Shown: positions 17,312-26,584 of the stretch, piece by piece | Layout: every line of letters starts with the position of its first letter | How positions within the stretch are numbered: the stretch's first letter is position 1 | DNA from: JAOABC01 sp041287495 | Lineage (GTDB): Bacteria; Aquificota; Aquificia; Aquificales; Hydrogenothermaceae | Assembly: GCA_041287495.1 (NCBI GenBank) | Contig: JBEULE010000019.1 | Location: 1 to 64,000 of the forward strand | Direction: 5' to 3' | Length of the DNA stretch: 64,000 nucleotides | Program-made: the position numbers and the translations under genes | Notes under the pieces: model-generated | The model's input: the letters and a program-made list of their open reading frames with translations, nothing else | Told to the model about the DNA's origin: nothing | Database searches by the model: none

Positions 17312-17836
17312 TTGATAAAAGTTTTAGTTGATTTAGAATCAGATAAAGGCATATTAGATTTGATAGATAATGTGAGGAAAGAAGTTAATTTTGAGATAGA
17401 GGAAAGAAGTTTCTCCGATTTAAAGCCAGCTATTGGTATTTTAGATAAAAATGGAAAAGTTAGGGTTGTATTTTTAGGAAGTCCTAAATTTGAGGGATTG
17501 GTTGAGAGTATCAAAATATTCAGTTCCGGAAATCACAATTTTTCAGAGAGAATTCTCAATTTTTTAGATATGATAGATAAACCTGTTGATATAAAAGTTT
17601 TTACTACACAAGGATGTGGATGGTGTTATCCGGCTATTGTTAAAGCTGTAAGTTTTGCTTATTTGTCTGAATTTATAAATGTGTTTATATATGACTGCTA
17701 TTCTTTTCCAGATTTAGCTACATCCTATAATGTTATAACTGTTCCAAAAACAGTGATAAACGATAAAGTTGAATTTGTAGGTCCAAAAGACGATAATGAG
17801 TTTTTTGGATATATATTAGCAGCCATAAAGGAGTAA
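17312..17836 (+). CDS. Thioredoxin-like protein with one CxxC (PDO-like)
   Basis: A 174-residue protein starting at TTG 17312 (AGGAG at 17301). It resembles a protein disulfide oxidoreductase made of two thioredoxin-like halves, with only the second half carrying an active site: FTTQGCGWCYPA near residue 99, and a cis-proline in TVPKTV. The first half lacks cysteines. It probably acts as a disulfide reductase in the cytoplasm. It is the first gene right of the putative origin and starts a rightward run with dxr 4 bases downstream. Confidence 0.8.
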   Translation: MIKVLVDLESDKGILDLIDNVRKEVNFEIEERSFSDLKPAIGILDKNGKVRVVFLGSPKFEGLVESIKIFSSGNHNFSERILNFLDMIDKPVDIKVFTTQGCGWCYPAIVKAVSFAYLSEFINVFIYDCYSFPDLATSYNVITVPKTVINDKVEFVGPKDDNEFFGYILAAIKE

Positions 17837-17840
17837 ATTT

Positions 17841-18941
17841 TTGATTAAAATAGCACTACTTGGATCTACAGGGTCTGTTGGAAGTCAAACCCTTGATGTA
17901 ATTAGAAATTATAGAGATTTAATAAAACCGGTTATTCTTGGAGCTTCTAAACCTTCTGAAAAACTGAAAAGTCAAGTTTTAGAGTTTTGCCCTGAATATG
18001 TTTATATTAAGAATTTTGATGAAGAGATATTTTACGGTTCAAAAGTTATAACTGAGTCAAATATTGAAGATATCGTTAGTTTAGATGTTGATATTTACAT
18101 AAATGCAGTCTCCGGAATAGATGGTATAAAACCTACTTACCTTATTTTAAATGCCGGTAAAAAGCTTGCTACTGCAAATAAAGAATCAATAGTATGTCTT
18201 GGAGAAATGCTAAAAGATAAAATTAAGACTGTCCTTCCTATAGACAGTGAACATTCTGCCATATACCAAATATTAAAAAAAGAGGATAGATGTGTTAATA
18301 AAATAATCCTAACTGCTTCTGGTGGACCTTTTTTGCATAAACCTCTAGAAGAGTTTCAAAATATAACTGTTAAAGAAGCTCTCAATCATCCTAGATGGAG
18401 TATGGGTAAAAAGATAACTGTAGATAGTGCAACACTTATGAATAAAGGATTTGAAGTTTTGGAAGCCCATTATCTGTTTGGTTACGATTACGAAAAAATA
18501 GATGTGATTATACATCCAGAAAGTATAATACACGGAATGGTAGAGTTTTGTGATGGTACAGTCATATCTAATATGTCCTGTCCTGATATGAGAATTCCTA
18601 TCTCTTATGCTATTTTCGGTGAGAGGAAGTTTTTAAATATAAAACCTTTAAAACTTTATGAGATAGGCTCTTTAACTTTTTACAAACCAGATTATGAAAA
18701 ATTTCCACTTTTAAAACTTGCAGTTGAGTGTGGAAAGTTAGGTGGAAGTTGTCCAATAGTTTTAACTGTTGCAGATGAAGTTGCTGTCAATCTGTTTTTA
18801 GAAGGTAAAATACAATTTACAGATATACATAGGGTTATAACTCAGTCTGTCGAACAGATAAATATTCCCATACCGTCAAATATAGACGAACTACTCAGTA
18901 TAATAGATTTCATTAAATCCCAGATAAGAGTTATAGATTAA
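17841..18941 (+). CDS. dxr: 1-deoxy-D-xylulose 5-phosphate reductoisomerase
   Basis: Converts DXP to MEP with NADPH, the committed step of non-mevalonate isoprenoid synthesis. The start is TTG 17841, 4 bases after the preceding stop. Motifs: GSTGSVGSQTLDVI (NADPH), ATANKES, IDSEHSAIYQ (metal ligands), LNHPRWSMGKKITVDSATLM and the flexible-loop region HPESIIHGMV. The 366-residue length is slightly short but complete. Confidence 0.96.
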   Translation: MIKIALLGSTGSVGSQTLDVIRNYRDLIKPVILGASKPSEKLKSQVLEFCPEYVYIKNFDEEIFYGSKVITESNIEDIVSLDVDIYINAVSGIDGIKPTYLILNAGKKLATANKESIVCLGEMLKDKIKTVLPIDSEHSAIYQILKKEDRCVNKIILTASGGPFLHKPLEEFQNITVKEALNHPRWSMGKKITVDSATLMNKGFEVLEAHYLFGYDYEKIDVIIHPESIIHGMVEFCDGTVISNMSCPDMRIPISYAIFGERKFLNIKPLKLYEIGSLTFYKPDYEKFPLLKLAVECGKLGGSCPIVLTVADEVAVNLFLEGKIQFTDIHRVITQSVEQINIPIPSNIDELLSIIDFIKSQIRVID

Positions 18942-19056
18942 TATAAAAAGTATTATAAAAAACCTATGGTTAAATTTTAGTTTTATTGATATAATTAACT
19001 TGTTAAGAATATCTAAATTATACCGAAAATATTTATAAAAAGGAGGAAATTTTTTC

Positions 19057-19356
19057 ATGAGAAAGGTATTGGTATCTCTTCTTTTATTTGTAGGTTTTAG
19101 TTATGCTCAAAATTACGGGAACAGGATTACTACAACTGAATATTTAGATCAGGCAAGAGATGCACTGAAGAAAGCTTATGAGTCCGGTGCCCATATTAAA
19201 GCTCCTTATGAGTATTCTAAAGCTTCTGCTTATTACAGTATAGCAAAGGAAAATGCTTCAAACTTTAATCTAGATAGTGCAGTCGAAGCTTCTAAAAAAT
19301 CTATAGAGTGGTCCTTAAAGGCAATTGAGAAAACATTTAAAGGAGTAGAAAAATGA
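19057..19356 (+). CDS. Periplasmic DUF4398-like helical protein
   Basis: A 99-residue protein with a clear signal peptide (cleavage after SYA, about residue 18). The mature part is helical, with YLDQARDALKKAYESGA and YSKASAYYSIAKENA segments typical of DUF4398 proteins, which are short periplasmic or lipoprotein partners of OmpA-domain proteins. It overlaps the OmpA-family gene by 4 bases (ATGA), supporting joint function at the envelope. A strong AAGGAGG precedes the ATG. Confidence 0.8.
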   Translation: MRKVLVSLLLFVGFSYAQNYGNRITTTEYLDQARDALKKAYESGAHIKAPYEYSKASAYYSIAKENASNFNLDSAVEASKKSIEWSLKAIEKTFKGVEK

Positions 19357-20138
19357 GAAAGTTGTTTATCTGTGGATGTTTGCTATCTTTAAGCTTTGGA
19401 ACATCCTTTGCTGAAACTAATACTATTGTGGATATATCAGAGTTAGAGTCAAGATTAGAGAAGCTATATCAGATGCATGCTAAGGAATGCTCACCTACAG
19501 AATTAGCTTATGCAGAAACCTATTTAGATGAATTAAAAAGAGCTATAAACGTCAAGGGAGTAGACACTCTTAGTTATCCGGTGAAAATAGATTACTATCT
19601 ATCACTTGTAGAGAAAAATGTATACAGTGATAAAGATGGGGACGGTATTCCATGTTATAAAGAGATAGATATGGGAACTAATCCGGATATAGCTGATAGG
19701 AGAGAGGAAAAATCACAGGCACTTGCTTTAATGGAAAACAAAGGAGAGAAACAACCTGTTGTAGCCCAAACAAAAAAAGAAGATATAAATCCACTTAATC
19801 AACCTGTGAGAGTTCATTTTTATTTTAATAGGGCAGATATTAAGGAAGAGTATTTACCATATCTTAATGTGGTAGCAAAATTTTTAAAAACACATACTGA
19901 TGTAAAAGTTAAGATAGTTGGATATACAGATAATATTGGTTCTAAAAGTTATAATGATAAACTTGCCATGAAAAGGGCATTGTCTGTTAAAAAATATCTT
20001 ACAAAAATGGGTGTTGAACCAGATAGAATTGTGATAGAAGGTATAGGTAAAGATAGATATCTTGTGTCCAATGATAATAATATTGATAGATTTACAAATA
20101 GAAGAGTAGAGTTCTATATAATAAACATAGCAGATTAA
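19353..20138 (+). CDS. OmpA-family peptidoglycan-associated protein
   Basis: A 261-residue exported protein: signal peptide to about residue 20, a helical region, a DKDGDGIP calcium-binding-type segment near residue 92, then the C-terminal OmpA domain from about residue 150. That domain has VHFYFNRADIKEEY, IVGYTDNIGSKSYNDKLAMKRA and the NRRVEF end, with the Asp and Arg used to bind diaminopimelate. It likely anchors the outer membrane to peptidoglycan. No beta-barrel is present. Confidence 0.92.
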   Translation: MRKLFICGCLLSLSFGTSFAETNTIVDISELESRLEKLYQMHAKECSPTELAYAETYLDELKRAINVKGVDTLSYPVKIDYYLSLVEKNVYSDKDGDGIPCYKEIDMGTNPDIADRREEKSQALALMENKGEKQPVVAQTKKEDINPLNQPVRVHFYFNRADIKEEYLPYLNVVAKFLKTHTDVKVKIVGYTDNIGSKSYNDKLAMKRALSVKKYLTKMGVEPDRIVIEGIGKDRYLVSNDNNIDRFTNRRVEFYIINIAD

Positions 20139-20147
20139 GGAAGGTTT

Positions 20148-20645
20148 TTGGCTTCTGGAAGAACACACGATTTAATAAATTTAGCAGCTTTTGGTCCCAT
20201 AGTTTACTACCTTCATCCTATGGATTTTGTTAGTTTTACAGCTGGTTATATGGTTGGAACCTTTTTACTTTCTCCTGATAACGATTTATATCATTCATCT
20301 GTAAATAAGAGATGGAAAGTGTTTAAATTTATATGGTACCCATACACAAAGTTATTTTCCCATAGGGGTATATCTCACATACCATTTTATGGAACATTTA
20401 CAAAACTTATCTATCTTGGGGTAATATTTTTAATATTTATCTTTTTGCTAAAATATATACTGACCAGTTTTGGAGATACAACACTCAGCAGTTATCTTAG
20501 TTATATAAAATTTGATTGGTATATAATAACAAATCCTGTGGTTATTTCATTTTTTACCGGACTTTTAATTTCAGAGATGATACATATATTTACAGATATC
20601 ATTTATAGTACTTTAAAACCAAAAAAGAGGAAGAAAAAGAGATGA
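20148..20645 (+). CDS. DUF2227-type metal-binding membrane protein
   Basis: A 165-residue protein starting at TTG 20148. An early ASGRTHDL, then LLSPDND, SHRGISH and a C-terminal EMIHIFTD motif supply conserved His and Asp residues, in the style of DUF2227 putative metal-binding membrane proteins (related to YdjM/LexA-regulated hydrolases). Two or three membrane segments are visible. The reaction is unknown. It overlaps the following M50 gene by 4 bases. Confidence 0.75.
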   Translation: MASGRTHDLINLAAFGPIVYYLHPMDFVSFTAGYMVGTFLLSPDNDLYHSSVNKRWKVFKFIWYPYTKLFSHRGISHIPFYGTFTKLIYLGVIFLIFIFLLKYILTSFGDTTLSSYLSYIKFDWYIITNPVVISFFTGLLISEMIHIFTDIIYSTLKPKKRKKKR

Positions 20646-21772
20646 ACCTTAGATATTCCTATCCAATTGTAAATATATTTGGCATCACAATAAATATAGA
20701 TATTAGCTGGTTGTTTGCTTTTTTTCTTGTATCACTTTCTTTATCGGAAGGTTTTTACCCTCAGCTTTATCCTCATTACTCTGTATACTATTACTGGTTT
20801 ACTGGTATTACTTCTGCACTGTTTTTATTTGTTAGTGTTTTACTTCATGAACTTTCTCATTCATTAGTTGCAATAAAGGAAGGTATTCCTGTTAAAGACA
20901 TCCACCTTTTTATATTTGGTGGTGTTGCTATGATAGAACAAGAACCAAAAAGTCCATTTCAGGAGTTTAAAATAGCAATAGCAGGACCTATGATGAGTTT
21001 TCTTCTAGCTGGAATGTTCTTTGTTTTTGCTTACTTATATCCCAAAGATGACCTTTTTAACGGATTTTTAAACTACATGTTTTTAGTAAACTTTTTTCTT
21101 GGAGCTTTTAACCTTATTCCGGCTTTTCCTTTAGACGGTGGTAGGATTTTAAGGTCTATACTCTGGACTAAAAAAGGTCTTTTGAAAGCCACAGAGATAG
21201 CTTCTAAGATAGGTAATTACTTTGGTAATTTCCTTATACTTATAGGTATCTTCTTTTTAATTACCGGCAACTTTATAAATGGTATATGGTTTATCTTCTT
21301 GGGAATTTTTATAAAAAGGGCTTCAAAACAGGCATATTTAAGTACTAAACTTTATTTACTTCTATCAAACTATAGAGTAGATAACTTTCTTACAACCCTT
21401 ACCCCTCTATTTTACTCTGACCCTATTGAAAATTATATAAATATATATTATCCGTTTTATAGAACAAAATTATATCCTGTTATCTCAAAAGATGGAGATA
21501 TACTGTATCTAAATTATGATGATTTAAAGAAAATGCCTTCTTTTGAGTTAGAAAATAAGACAGCAGGAGATTTTGCCAAAAGTTTTAGATTCAGTGTTGA
21601 CCCTTCTGATAAACTTACAACTGCGTATAAGATGATGTTAAAAAATAATTTAGAAGAAATTCCAGTTGTATATAATAACACATTTGTGGGGTTGTTAAAG
21701 AGGGATATAATAGATAGTATAATAAAAAGCAGAATGGGAGAGGAAGATGAAAGCTCTTCTTATAGAAGATGA
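20642..21772 (+). CDS. M50 site-2-type metalloprotease with C-terminal CBS-like region
   Basis: A 376-residue intramembrane zinc protease. The active site HELSHS lies near residue 76 and the third ligand is in NLIPAFPLDGGR near residue 160. About six membrane helices are followed by a soluble part whose last 70 residues resemble a CBS domain (IPVVYNNTFVGLLKRDII). This is the SpoIVFB/Rip3-like class. It overlaps the response regulator gene by 26 bases, which suggests a link to signalling. Confidence 0.9.
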   Translation: MNLRYSYPIVNIFGITINIDISWLFAFFLVSLSLSEGFYPQLYPHYSVYYYWFTGITSALFLFVSVLLHELSHSLVAIKEGIPVKDIHLFIFGGVAMIEQEPKSPFQEFKIAIAGPMMSFLLAGMFFVFAYLYPKDDLFNGFLNYMFLVNFFLGAFNLIPAFPLDGGRILRSILWTKKGLLKATEIASKIGNYFGNFLILIGIFFLITGNFINGIWFIFLGIFIKRASKQAYLSTKLYLLLSNYRVDNFLTTLTPLFYSDPIENYINIYYPFYRTKLYPVISKDGDILYLNYDDLKKMPSFELENKTAGDFAKSFRFSVDPSDKLTTAYKMMLKNNLEEIPVVYNNTFVGLLKRDIIDSIIKSRMGEEDESSSYRR

Positions 21773-22421
21773 TAAGATATTATCTGACCAGATAAAGAAA
21801 AGATTAGAAGATATGGAGTTTGATGTTTTTCAAGCTTTTGATGGTGAAGAGGCTATTAGTTATCTTGATTATGATACTTACGATATTATAATACTTGACC
21901 TTATGCTTCCTAAATTACATGGTTATCAGATATTAGAGAAGATAAAAGCAAAAAATATTCAAACTCCGGTTATTATACTAAGTGCAAAATCAGATGTAGA
22001 AGATAAAGTTAAAGGGCTTTCAATTGGAGCAGATGACTATCTTACGAAACCCTTTAGCTTTCCAGAACTTATTGCCAGAATAAACGCACTACTTAGAAGA
22101 AGTAAAAAGTTTGAAGATGTAACAAAATTAAAGTATGAAGATTTAACTATAGACCTTGTCAAAAAGGAAGTTAAAAGGGGAGATAAAAAGATAGATTTAA
22201 CTGTAAAAGAGTTTGACCTTTTAAGATATCTAGTTGAAAATGCAGAGAAGATAGTAACAAGAAATATGATACTTGAGAATGTGTTTGATATAAATTTTGA
22301 TATAGAGAGTAATATAGTAGATGTCCATATACACAGACTAAGAGAGAAGATAGACAAAAAATTTGATAAGAAACTTATCCACACAGTCCGTGGTTTTGGT
22401 TATGTCCTTAAAGGTAGCTAA
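21747..22421 (+). CDS. OmpR-family response regulator
   Basis: A 224-residue two-domain regulator. The receiver domain has the acidic pocket ALLIEDD, phospho-acceptor Asp51 in IILDLMLPKLHG and Lys in LTKPF near residue 100. The C-terminal winged helix ends with VDVHIHRLREKIDKK and HTVRGFGYVL. It probably controls envelope or redox genes, but targets are unknown. Its 3' end overlaps the histidine kinase gene. Confidence 0.95.
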   Translation: MKALLIEDDKILSDQIKKRLEDMEFDVFQAFDGEEAISYLDYDTYDIIILDLMLPKLHGYQILEKIKAKNIQTPVIILSAKSDVEDKVKGLSIGADDYLTKPFSFPELIARINALLRRSKKFEDVTKLKYEDLTIDLVKKEVKRGDKKIDLTVKEFDLLRYLVENAEKIVTRNMILENVFDINFDIESNIVDVHIHRLREKIDKKFDKKLIHTVRGFGYVLKGS

Positions 22422-23772
22422 ATTCTATAAAAAGATAGCATTCAGAGTTATCCTACTCTATACAGCTATAATATTTCTATCATTTTTAGTCCTATTTTTC
22501 ATGGTTTACTCTTTTTTTGAAGTTTATTTAGATAACAGAGCAAAAGAGCAACTTCTTGAAAAGGCAAAATCTTACAAAATACTATACAAGCAGGAAAAGT
22601 TAGACGGATTATTGAAACAGCTAAAGAAAGAAGCAGAGGTATTAAATATATCAGAACAGTTTTTCAAAGTTTATAAAAATGGAAATGAGATTTTGACAGT
22701 CGGAGAATTCTATACAGATATACCTTTAAAAGATGTTATTCATAAAAGGCCAGATTATTACTCTTTTATGGTTATAAACAACTACTACATTTTGATATAT
22801 AAATTATCAAACAGATATATCCTTGTTATTGGAAAATCTATGTTTGCAAACAATAAGCTTTTAAATAGACTTCAGGAGATATTCTACATATCTTCTGCAA
22901 TAGCTTTCCTTATCTCTGTTGTAGGAGGATTGTTAATCGCGGCTACGATAACCAGAAAACTGAAAAAGATATCGGAGACTGCGAAGGATATATCCAGTAG
23001 TATGGATTTAAACCGAAGAATCAAGACAACCGGAAGCGGAGATGAAATTGATGACCTTTCAACAGTGATAAACACATTACTTGACAGAATTCAGATTCTT
23101 GTAAATACGGTAAAAGAGACATCTGAAAGTATAGCCCATGACCTTAAAACGCCCATTGCAAGGATTCGTTCATCTATAGAGAATGCAATCATGAAAAACA
23201 GTCTACCTAAGGAGTGTAGTGACCTTTTGGGATATGTTCTTGAAGAAACAGAGATAATAAACCAGATGATAGCAGACCTTTTGACTATATCAAAGATAGA
23301 ATCTGGAGCTTATAAATTAAAATCTGAAAAAATGGATCTTTCTGAAGCAGTTTTTAAATTATGTCAACTCTTTAAAGATTATGGAGCTTCAAAGAAAGTA
23401 AAGGTTGAATGTGATATAGAAAAAAATATAGAGATTTTAGCAGACCCTAAATTACTTTCAAGAGCGATAGTAAACCTTATAGATAATGCTATTAAATTTA
23501 ACGTAGAGAATGGAAAAGTGTTTATATCTTTAAAGAGAGAGGAAAATAACATTGTTATTAAAGTAGAAGATACAGGAGTTGGTATTCCAGAGGATAAAAT
23601 AGACAAAATATTTGAGAAATTTTTTATGTTAGATGAAAGTAGGTCTGTTTATGGAAGTGGTTTAGGTTTAAGTTTAGTAAAAGCAGTAATAGAAGCCCAC
23701 AAAGGGCAGATAAAAGTTTTTAGTAAAGAAGGGGAAGGGACAACCTTTGAAGTGATTTTACCTGTTGGTTAA
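22402..23772 (+). CDS. Sensor histidine kinase
   Basis: I prefer the ATG at 22402 (456 residues), because it leads straight into the first membrane helix. The frame is open from an ATG at 22363, which would overlap the regulator gene by 59 bases. Two membrane helices (about residues 16-36 and 160-182) enclose a periplasmic sensor, followed by HAMP, the dimerisation helix with phospho-acceptor His246 in SIAHDLKTPIAR, and the ATPase domain (NLIDNAIKF, DTGVGIPEDK, GSGLGLSLVK). It is the cognate partner of the upstream regulator. Confidence 0.93.
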   Translation: MSLKVAKFYKKIAFRVILLYTAIIFLSFLVLFFMVYSFFEVYLDNRAKEQLLEKAKSYKILYKQEKLDGLLKQLKKEAEVLNISEQFFKVYKNGNEILTVGEFYTDIPLKDVIHKRPDYYSFMVINNYYILIYKLSNRYILVIGKSMFANNKLLNRLQEIFYISSAIAFLISVVGGLLIAATITRKLKKISETAKDISSSMDLNRRIKTTGSGDEIDDLSTVINTLLDRIQILVNTVKETSESIAHDLKTPIARIRSSIENAIMKNSLPKECSDLLGYVLEETEIINQMIADLLTISKIESGAYKLKSEKMDLSEAVFKLCQLFKDYGASKKVKVECDIEKNIEILADPKLLSRAIVNLIDNAIKFNVENGKVFISLKREENNIVIKVEDTGVGIPEDKIDKIFEKFFMLDESRSVYGSGLGLSLVKAVIEAHKGQIKVFSKEGEGTTFEVILPVG

Positions 23773-23833
23773 TTGTTTATTTAACATTTTGATATATAAT
23801 TTTCTTTTAATAATTTTGGAGGTTATTGTAGGT

Positions 23834-25156
23834 ATGACAGTTTTGGCGTTTTTGATATTACTTGGAGTTTTGATAACTATACATGAACTTGGACATTTTC
23901 TTTTCGCAAGGCTCTTTGGTGTTAAGGTAGAGTCCTTTTCTATAGGTTTTGGTCCTCCTATTTTTAAATGGAAGGGAAAGGATGACACTGTTTATCAGAT
24001 TGCTGCTATACCTCTTGGTGGATATGTGAAGATGTATGGTGAAGACTCTATGACAGAACCAGTTCAGGGAAGTGTTAATAAGGAAGCATTTTCTGACCCA
24101 AAGTCTTTCCATTCAAAACCTAATTGGCAGAAGATGTTGATAGCATTTGCCGGACCACTTTTTAATATAATTTTAGCAGTTATACTTTTTATAGTTGTTT
24201 ATATGGTAGGAATTAAAGAACCTGCTTATCTTTCTCAACCTGTTGAAGTTGGATATGTTGAGAAAAATTCCTTTGCAGATAAAGCTGGAATAAAACCTTT
24301 TGATAAGATTGTTAAAATAGATGATAAAGATGTAAAAAACTGGAAAGAGTTTATGATGGAGATAAGCCTTAAATCTAGTAAAACAGCTGTTTTTACTATT
24401 GAGAGAAATGGAGAAATACAAAAGATAGCTGTAAATATTCCACAGGACCTAACAAAGGATAGTATAGGTATATCTCCTTTGATACCTGCTAAAGTCGGAA
24501 CTGTAATGGAAAACTCTCCTGCAAAGAAAGCTGGATTACAGAAAGGAGATATTATAATAGGTGTAAATGGTAGGCCTATCAATAGTTGGTATGAGTTTGC
24601 AGAGTATATGATGAGTATAAAAGATTCTAATCCTATCAATCTTATAGTAAAAAGAGGTGAAAAGGTATTTAGTGTTTTTGTTAATCCTGAATACAATCAA
24701 GAACTTAAAAAATATACTATAGGTATATCACCAGCATTTGATCAGAGAGTTGTAAAATATTCATTTAGTGAAGCTGTTAATAAAGGAATAGAAAAAACAG
24801 TAGAGCTTACGGGAGCTATATACGGAGTTGTGAAAGGATTGATAACTGGTGAGGTATCTTTTAAAACTCTCGGAGGACCTCTCTCTATAGCAAAATTTTC
24901 TGGTGAAGCCTTAGAGACTGGTATTACAACCTTTTTATTTGCCATGGCATTTATGTCTCTACAACTTGGATATCTTAATCTTTTACCTATTCCAGTTTTA
25001 GATGGGGGACTTATCCTTATCCTTCTAATAGAGACTATCATAAGAAGACCACTTCCAGAAAAAGCGAAAGAATATTTAGCTTACTTTGGTTTTGCTTTAC
25101 TTGGAACATTGATGATATATGTCATTTTCAACGATATACTTAGAGTGTTAACATAA
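23834..25156 (+). CDS. rseP: RseP-type site-2 protease with two PDZ domains
   Basis: An inner-membrane zinc protease that cleaves anti-sigma factors and remnant signal peptides in relatives. The start is ATG 23834 with GGAGG upstream; a longer frame from 23765 has no family support. The active site is TIHELGHFLFAR in the first helix, with YLNLLPIPVLDGG near the C-terminus supplying the third ligand. Two PDZ domains lie between, at about residues 125-195 and 205-280. The length, 440 residues, is typical. A second M50 protease gene lies three genes upstream. Confidence 0.95.
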   Translation: MTVLAFLILLGVLITIHELGHFLFARLFGVKVESFSIGFGPPIFKWKGKDDTVYQIAAIPLGGYVKMYGEDSMTEPVQGSVNKEAFSDPKSFHSKPNWQKMLIAFAGPLFNIILAVILFIVVYMVGIKEPAYLSQPVEVGYVEKNSFADKAGIKPFDKIVKIDDKDVKNWKEFMMEISLKSSKTAVFTIERNGEIQKIAVNIPQDLTKDSIGISPLIPAKVGTVMENSPAKKAGLQKGDIIIGVNGRPINSWYEFAEYMMSIKDSNPINLIVKRGEKVFSVFVNPEYNQELKKYTIGISPAFDQRVVKYSFSEAVNKGIEKTVELTGAIYGVVKGLITGEVSFKTLGGPLSIAKFSGEALETGITTFLFAMAFMSLQLGYLNLLPIPVLDGGLILILLIETIIRRPLPEKAKEYLAYFGFALLGTLMIYVIFNDILRVLT

Positions 25157-25193
25157 AATATATTAAATATATTTTTATATATGGAGTATTTAT

Positions 25194-25673
25194 ATGGCTA
25201 CAAGAGTAGGTATAATTGTTTTAAGTGGAACATTGGATAAAGTTATGCCAGCTTTCATAATCGGAACAACAGCAGCTTCTATGGGTATGGAAGTAGGTAT
25301 GTTTTTTAGCTTTTATGGACTTAATGCAATTCACAGAGAAAAACATAAAAATCTTAAAGTATCTCCTATTGGTAATCCAGCAATGCCTATGCCTATAACT
25401 GTTCCACAAATTATTACAGTTATGCCGGGTATGATGGATTTTGCCACATCTATGATGAAAGGAATGATGAAGAAACACAAATTCCCATCTTTGGAAAAAC
25501 TTATTCAAGATGCTAAGGATTTAGATGTTAAACTGTTTCCATGTCAAACCGCCATGACACTTTTTGGTTATAAATATGAAGATCTGATTGATGGTGTAGA
25601 AAAACCTGTTGGTGCTGCAACATTCTTAAACTTTGTAAATGCTGGAAATAAATCGTTAGTTTTAAATTTTTGA
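25194..25673 (+). CDS. DsrE/DsrF-like (DsrE2-type) protein
   Basis: A 159-residue protein with the DsrE2-like fold: IIVLSGTLDKVMPAFIIGTTAASMG at the N-terminus and a conserved cysteine in LFPCQTAMTLFG near residue 117. Relatives take part in sulfur transfer in sulfur-oxidising bacteria, often with rhodanese and TusA; none is adjacent here, although a rhodanese gene lies at 61.3 kb. Several Met-rich hydrophobic stretches suggest membrane association. Convergent with a glycosyltransferase gene, with a 12-base overlap. Confidence 0.87.
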   Translation: MATRVGIIVLSGTLDKVMPAFIIGTTAASMGMEVGMFFSFYGLNAIHREKHKNLKVSPIGNPAMPMPITVPQIITVMPGMMDFATSMMKGMMKKHKFPSLEKLIQDAKDLDVKLFPCQTAMTLFGYKYEDLIDGVEKPVGAATFLNFVNAGNKSLVLNF

Positions 25674-26564
25674 TGAATTGCTAGTTAAATTAGTAGATGA
25701 AAAGGTTAAAAATCTATCTATTCTAAATCCTCTCTTTAACACAGATAATATACTTCTTTTATCTAGGATTATTGATGGATTTTCTTTTATAGCTGCGAAT
25801 AAAATTTTCCAACCGGTTAGAAGATTTCCAAATCTTAAATTTATATCTGCAATATGAAAAAGAAAATCGGCTTTATAATTTTTTGGAATTTTTTCTTTGT
25901 AATCTTCATAGACTTTTAAAGTTGAGTAGAGCATCCTTATATTTCTACTTGTTCTGTTTCTATGTTCTCTCATTCGGACTTTATTATTGTCTAAAATCTT
26001 TATTTTTAAACCTTTTAAGTAACTTCTTATAAATATTTCCCAATCTTCTCTGAGTATTATATCCTCCCTGTATCCTAAAAATGCCTCTTTCCTGAATCCA
26101 GAAGCAGAAGGATAACCAATCTGCCCAGAGAAGATAATTTTACCAACATCTTTAGGTATATTCTTCTTTGATACCCTTCTGATATTACTATCTTCGTCTA
26201 TAAATGTTCTTGGAAATGAATATACGATGTCGTTATACTCAAGCTCTATTATTGATTTTTCTATATAATCTTTTTCCCACTCATCATCATAGTCTAAAAA
26301 AAATATAAATTTACCTTTCGCATTTTCAGCACCAATGTTTCTACTGTAAGACCTTTCCATATTCTTTTGGTTTTTTATAATCTTGAGTTTACTGTTTAAT
26401 ATATTTTCAAAATGTTTCTCTATAATTTCTACCGTTTTATCTGTAGAACAATCATCAACAACTATAATCTCTAAATCTTTAAATGTCTGATTTAAGACAG
26501 AGTTTATCGCATTTTTTATAAACTTTTCCCCATTATAAACTGGAATAATTACTGTAGCTTCCAT
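25662..26564 (-). CDS. Family 2 glycosyltransferase
   Basis: A 300-residue GT-A enzyme, probably acting on cell-surface polysaccharide. Visible: IIPVYNGEKFIKNAINSVL, the nucleotide-binding IIVVDDCSTDKT, NIGAENAKGKFIFFLDYDDEW (metal-binding acidic motif near residue 95) and a later REDWEIFIRSY segment with the likely catalytic base. Donor and acceptor cannot be told. It is downstream of moaA on the same strand. Confidence 0.92.
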   Translation of the reverse strand: MEATVIIPVYNGEKFIKNAINSVLNQTFKDLEIIVVDDCSTDKTVEIIEKHFENILNSKLKIIKNQKNMERSYSRNIGAENAKGKFIFFLDYDDEWEKDYIEKSIIELEYNDIVYSFPRTFIDEDSNIRRVSKKNIPKDVGKIIFSGQIGYPSASGFRKEAFLGYREDIILREDWEIFIRSYLKGLKIKILDNNKVRMREHRNRTSRNIRMLYSTLKVYEDYKEKIPKNYKADFLFHIADINLRFGNLLTGWKILFAAIKENPSIILDKRSILSVLKRGFRIDRFLTFSSTNLTSNSSKI

Positions 26565-26584
26565 AAAGCTATTTTATCACAAAT

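Noticed and set aside
22375..22383. Single perfect DnaA box TTATCCACA
   Set aside because: It lies inside the coding end of the response regulator gene, has no neighbours and is unlike the clustered boxes at 17.1 kb.
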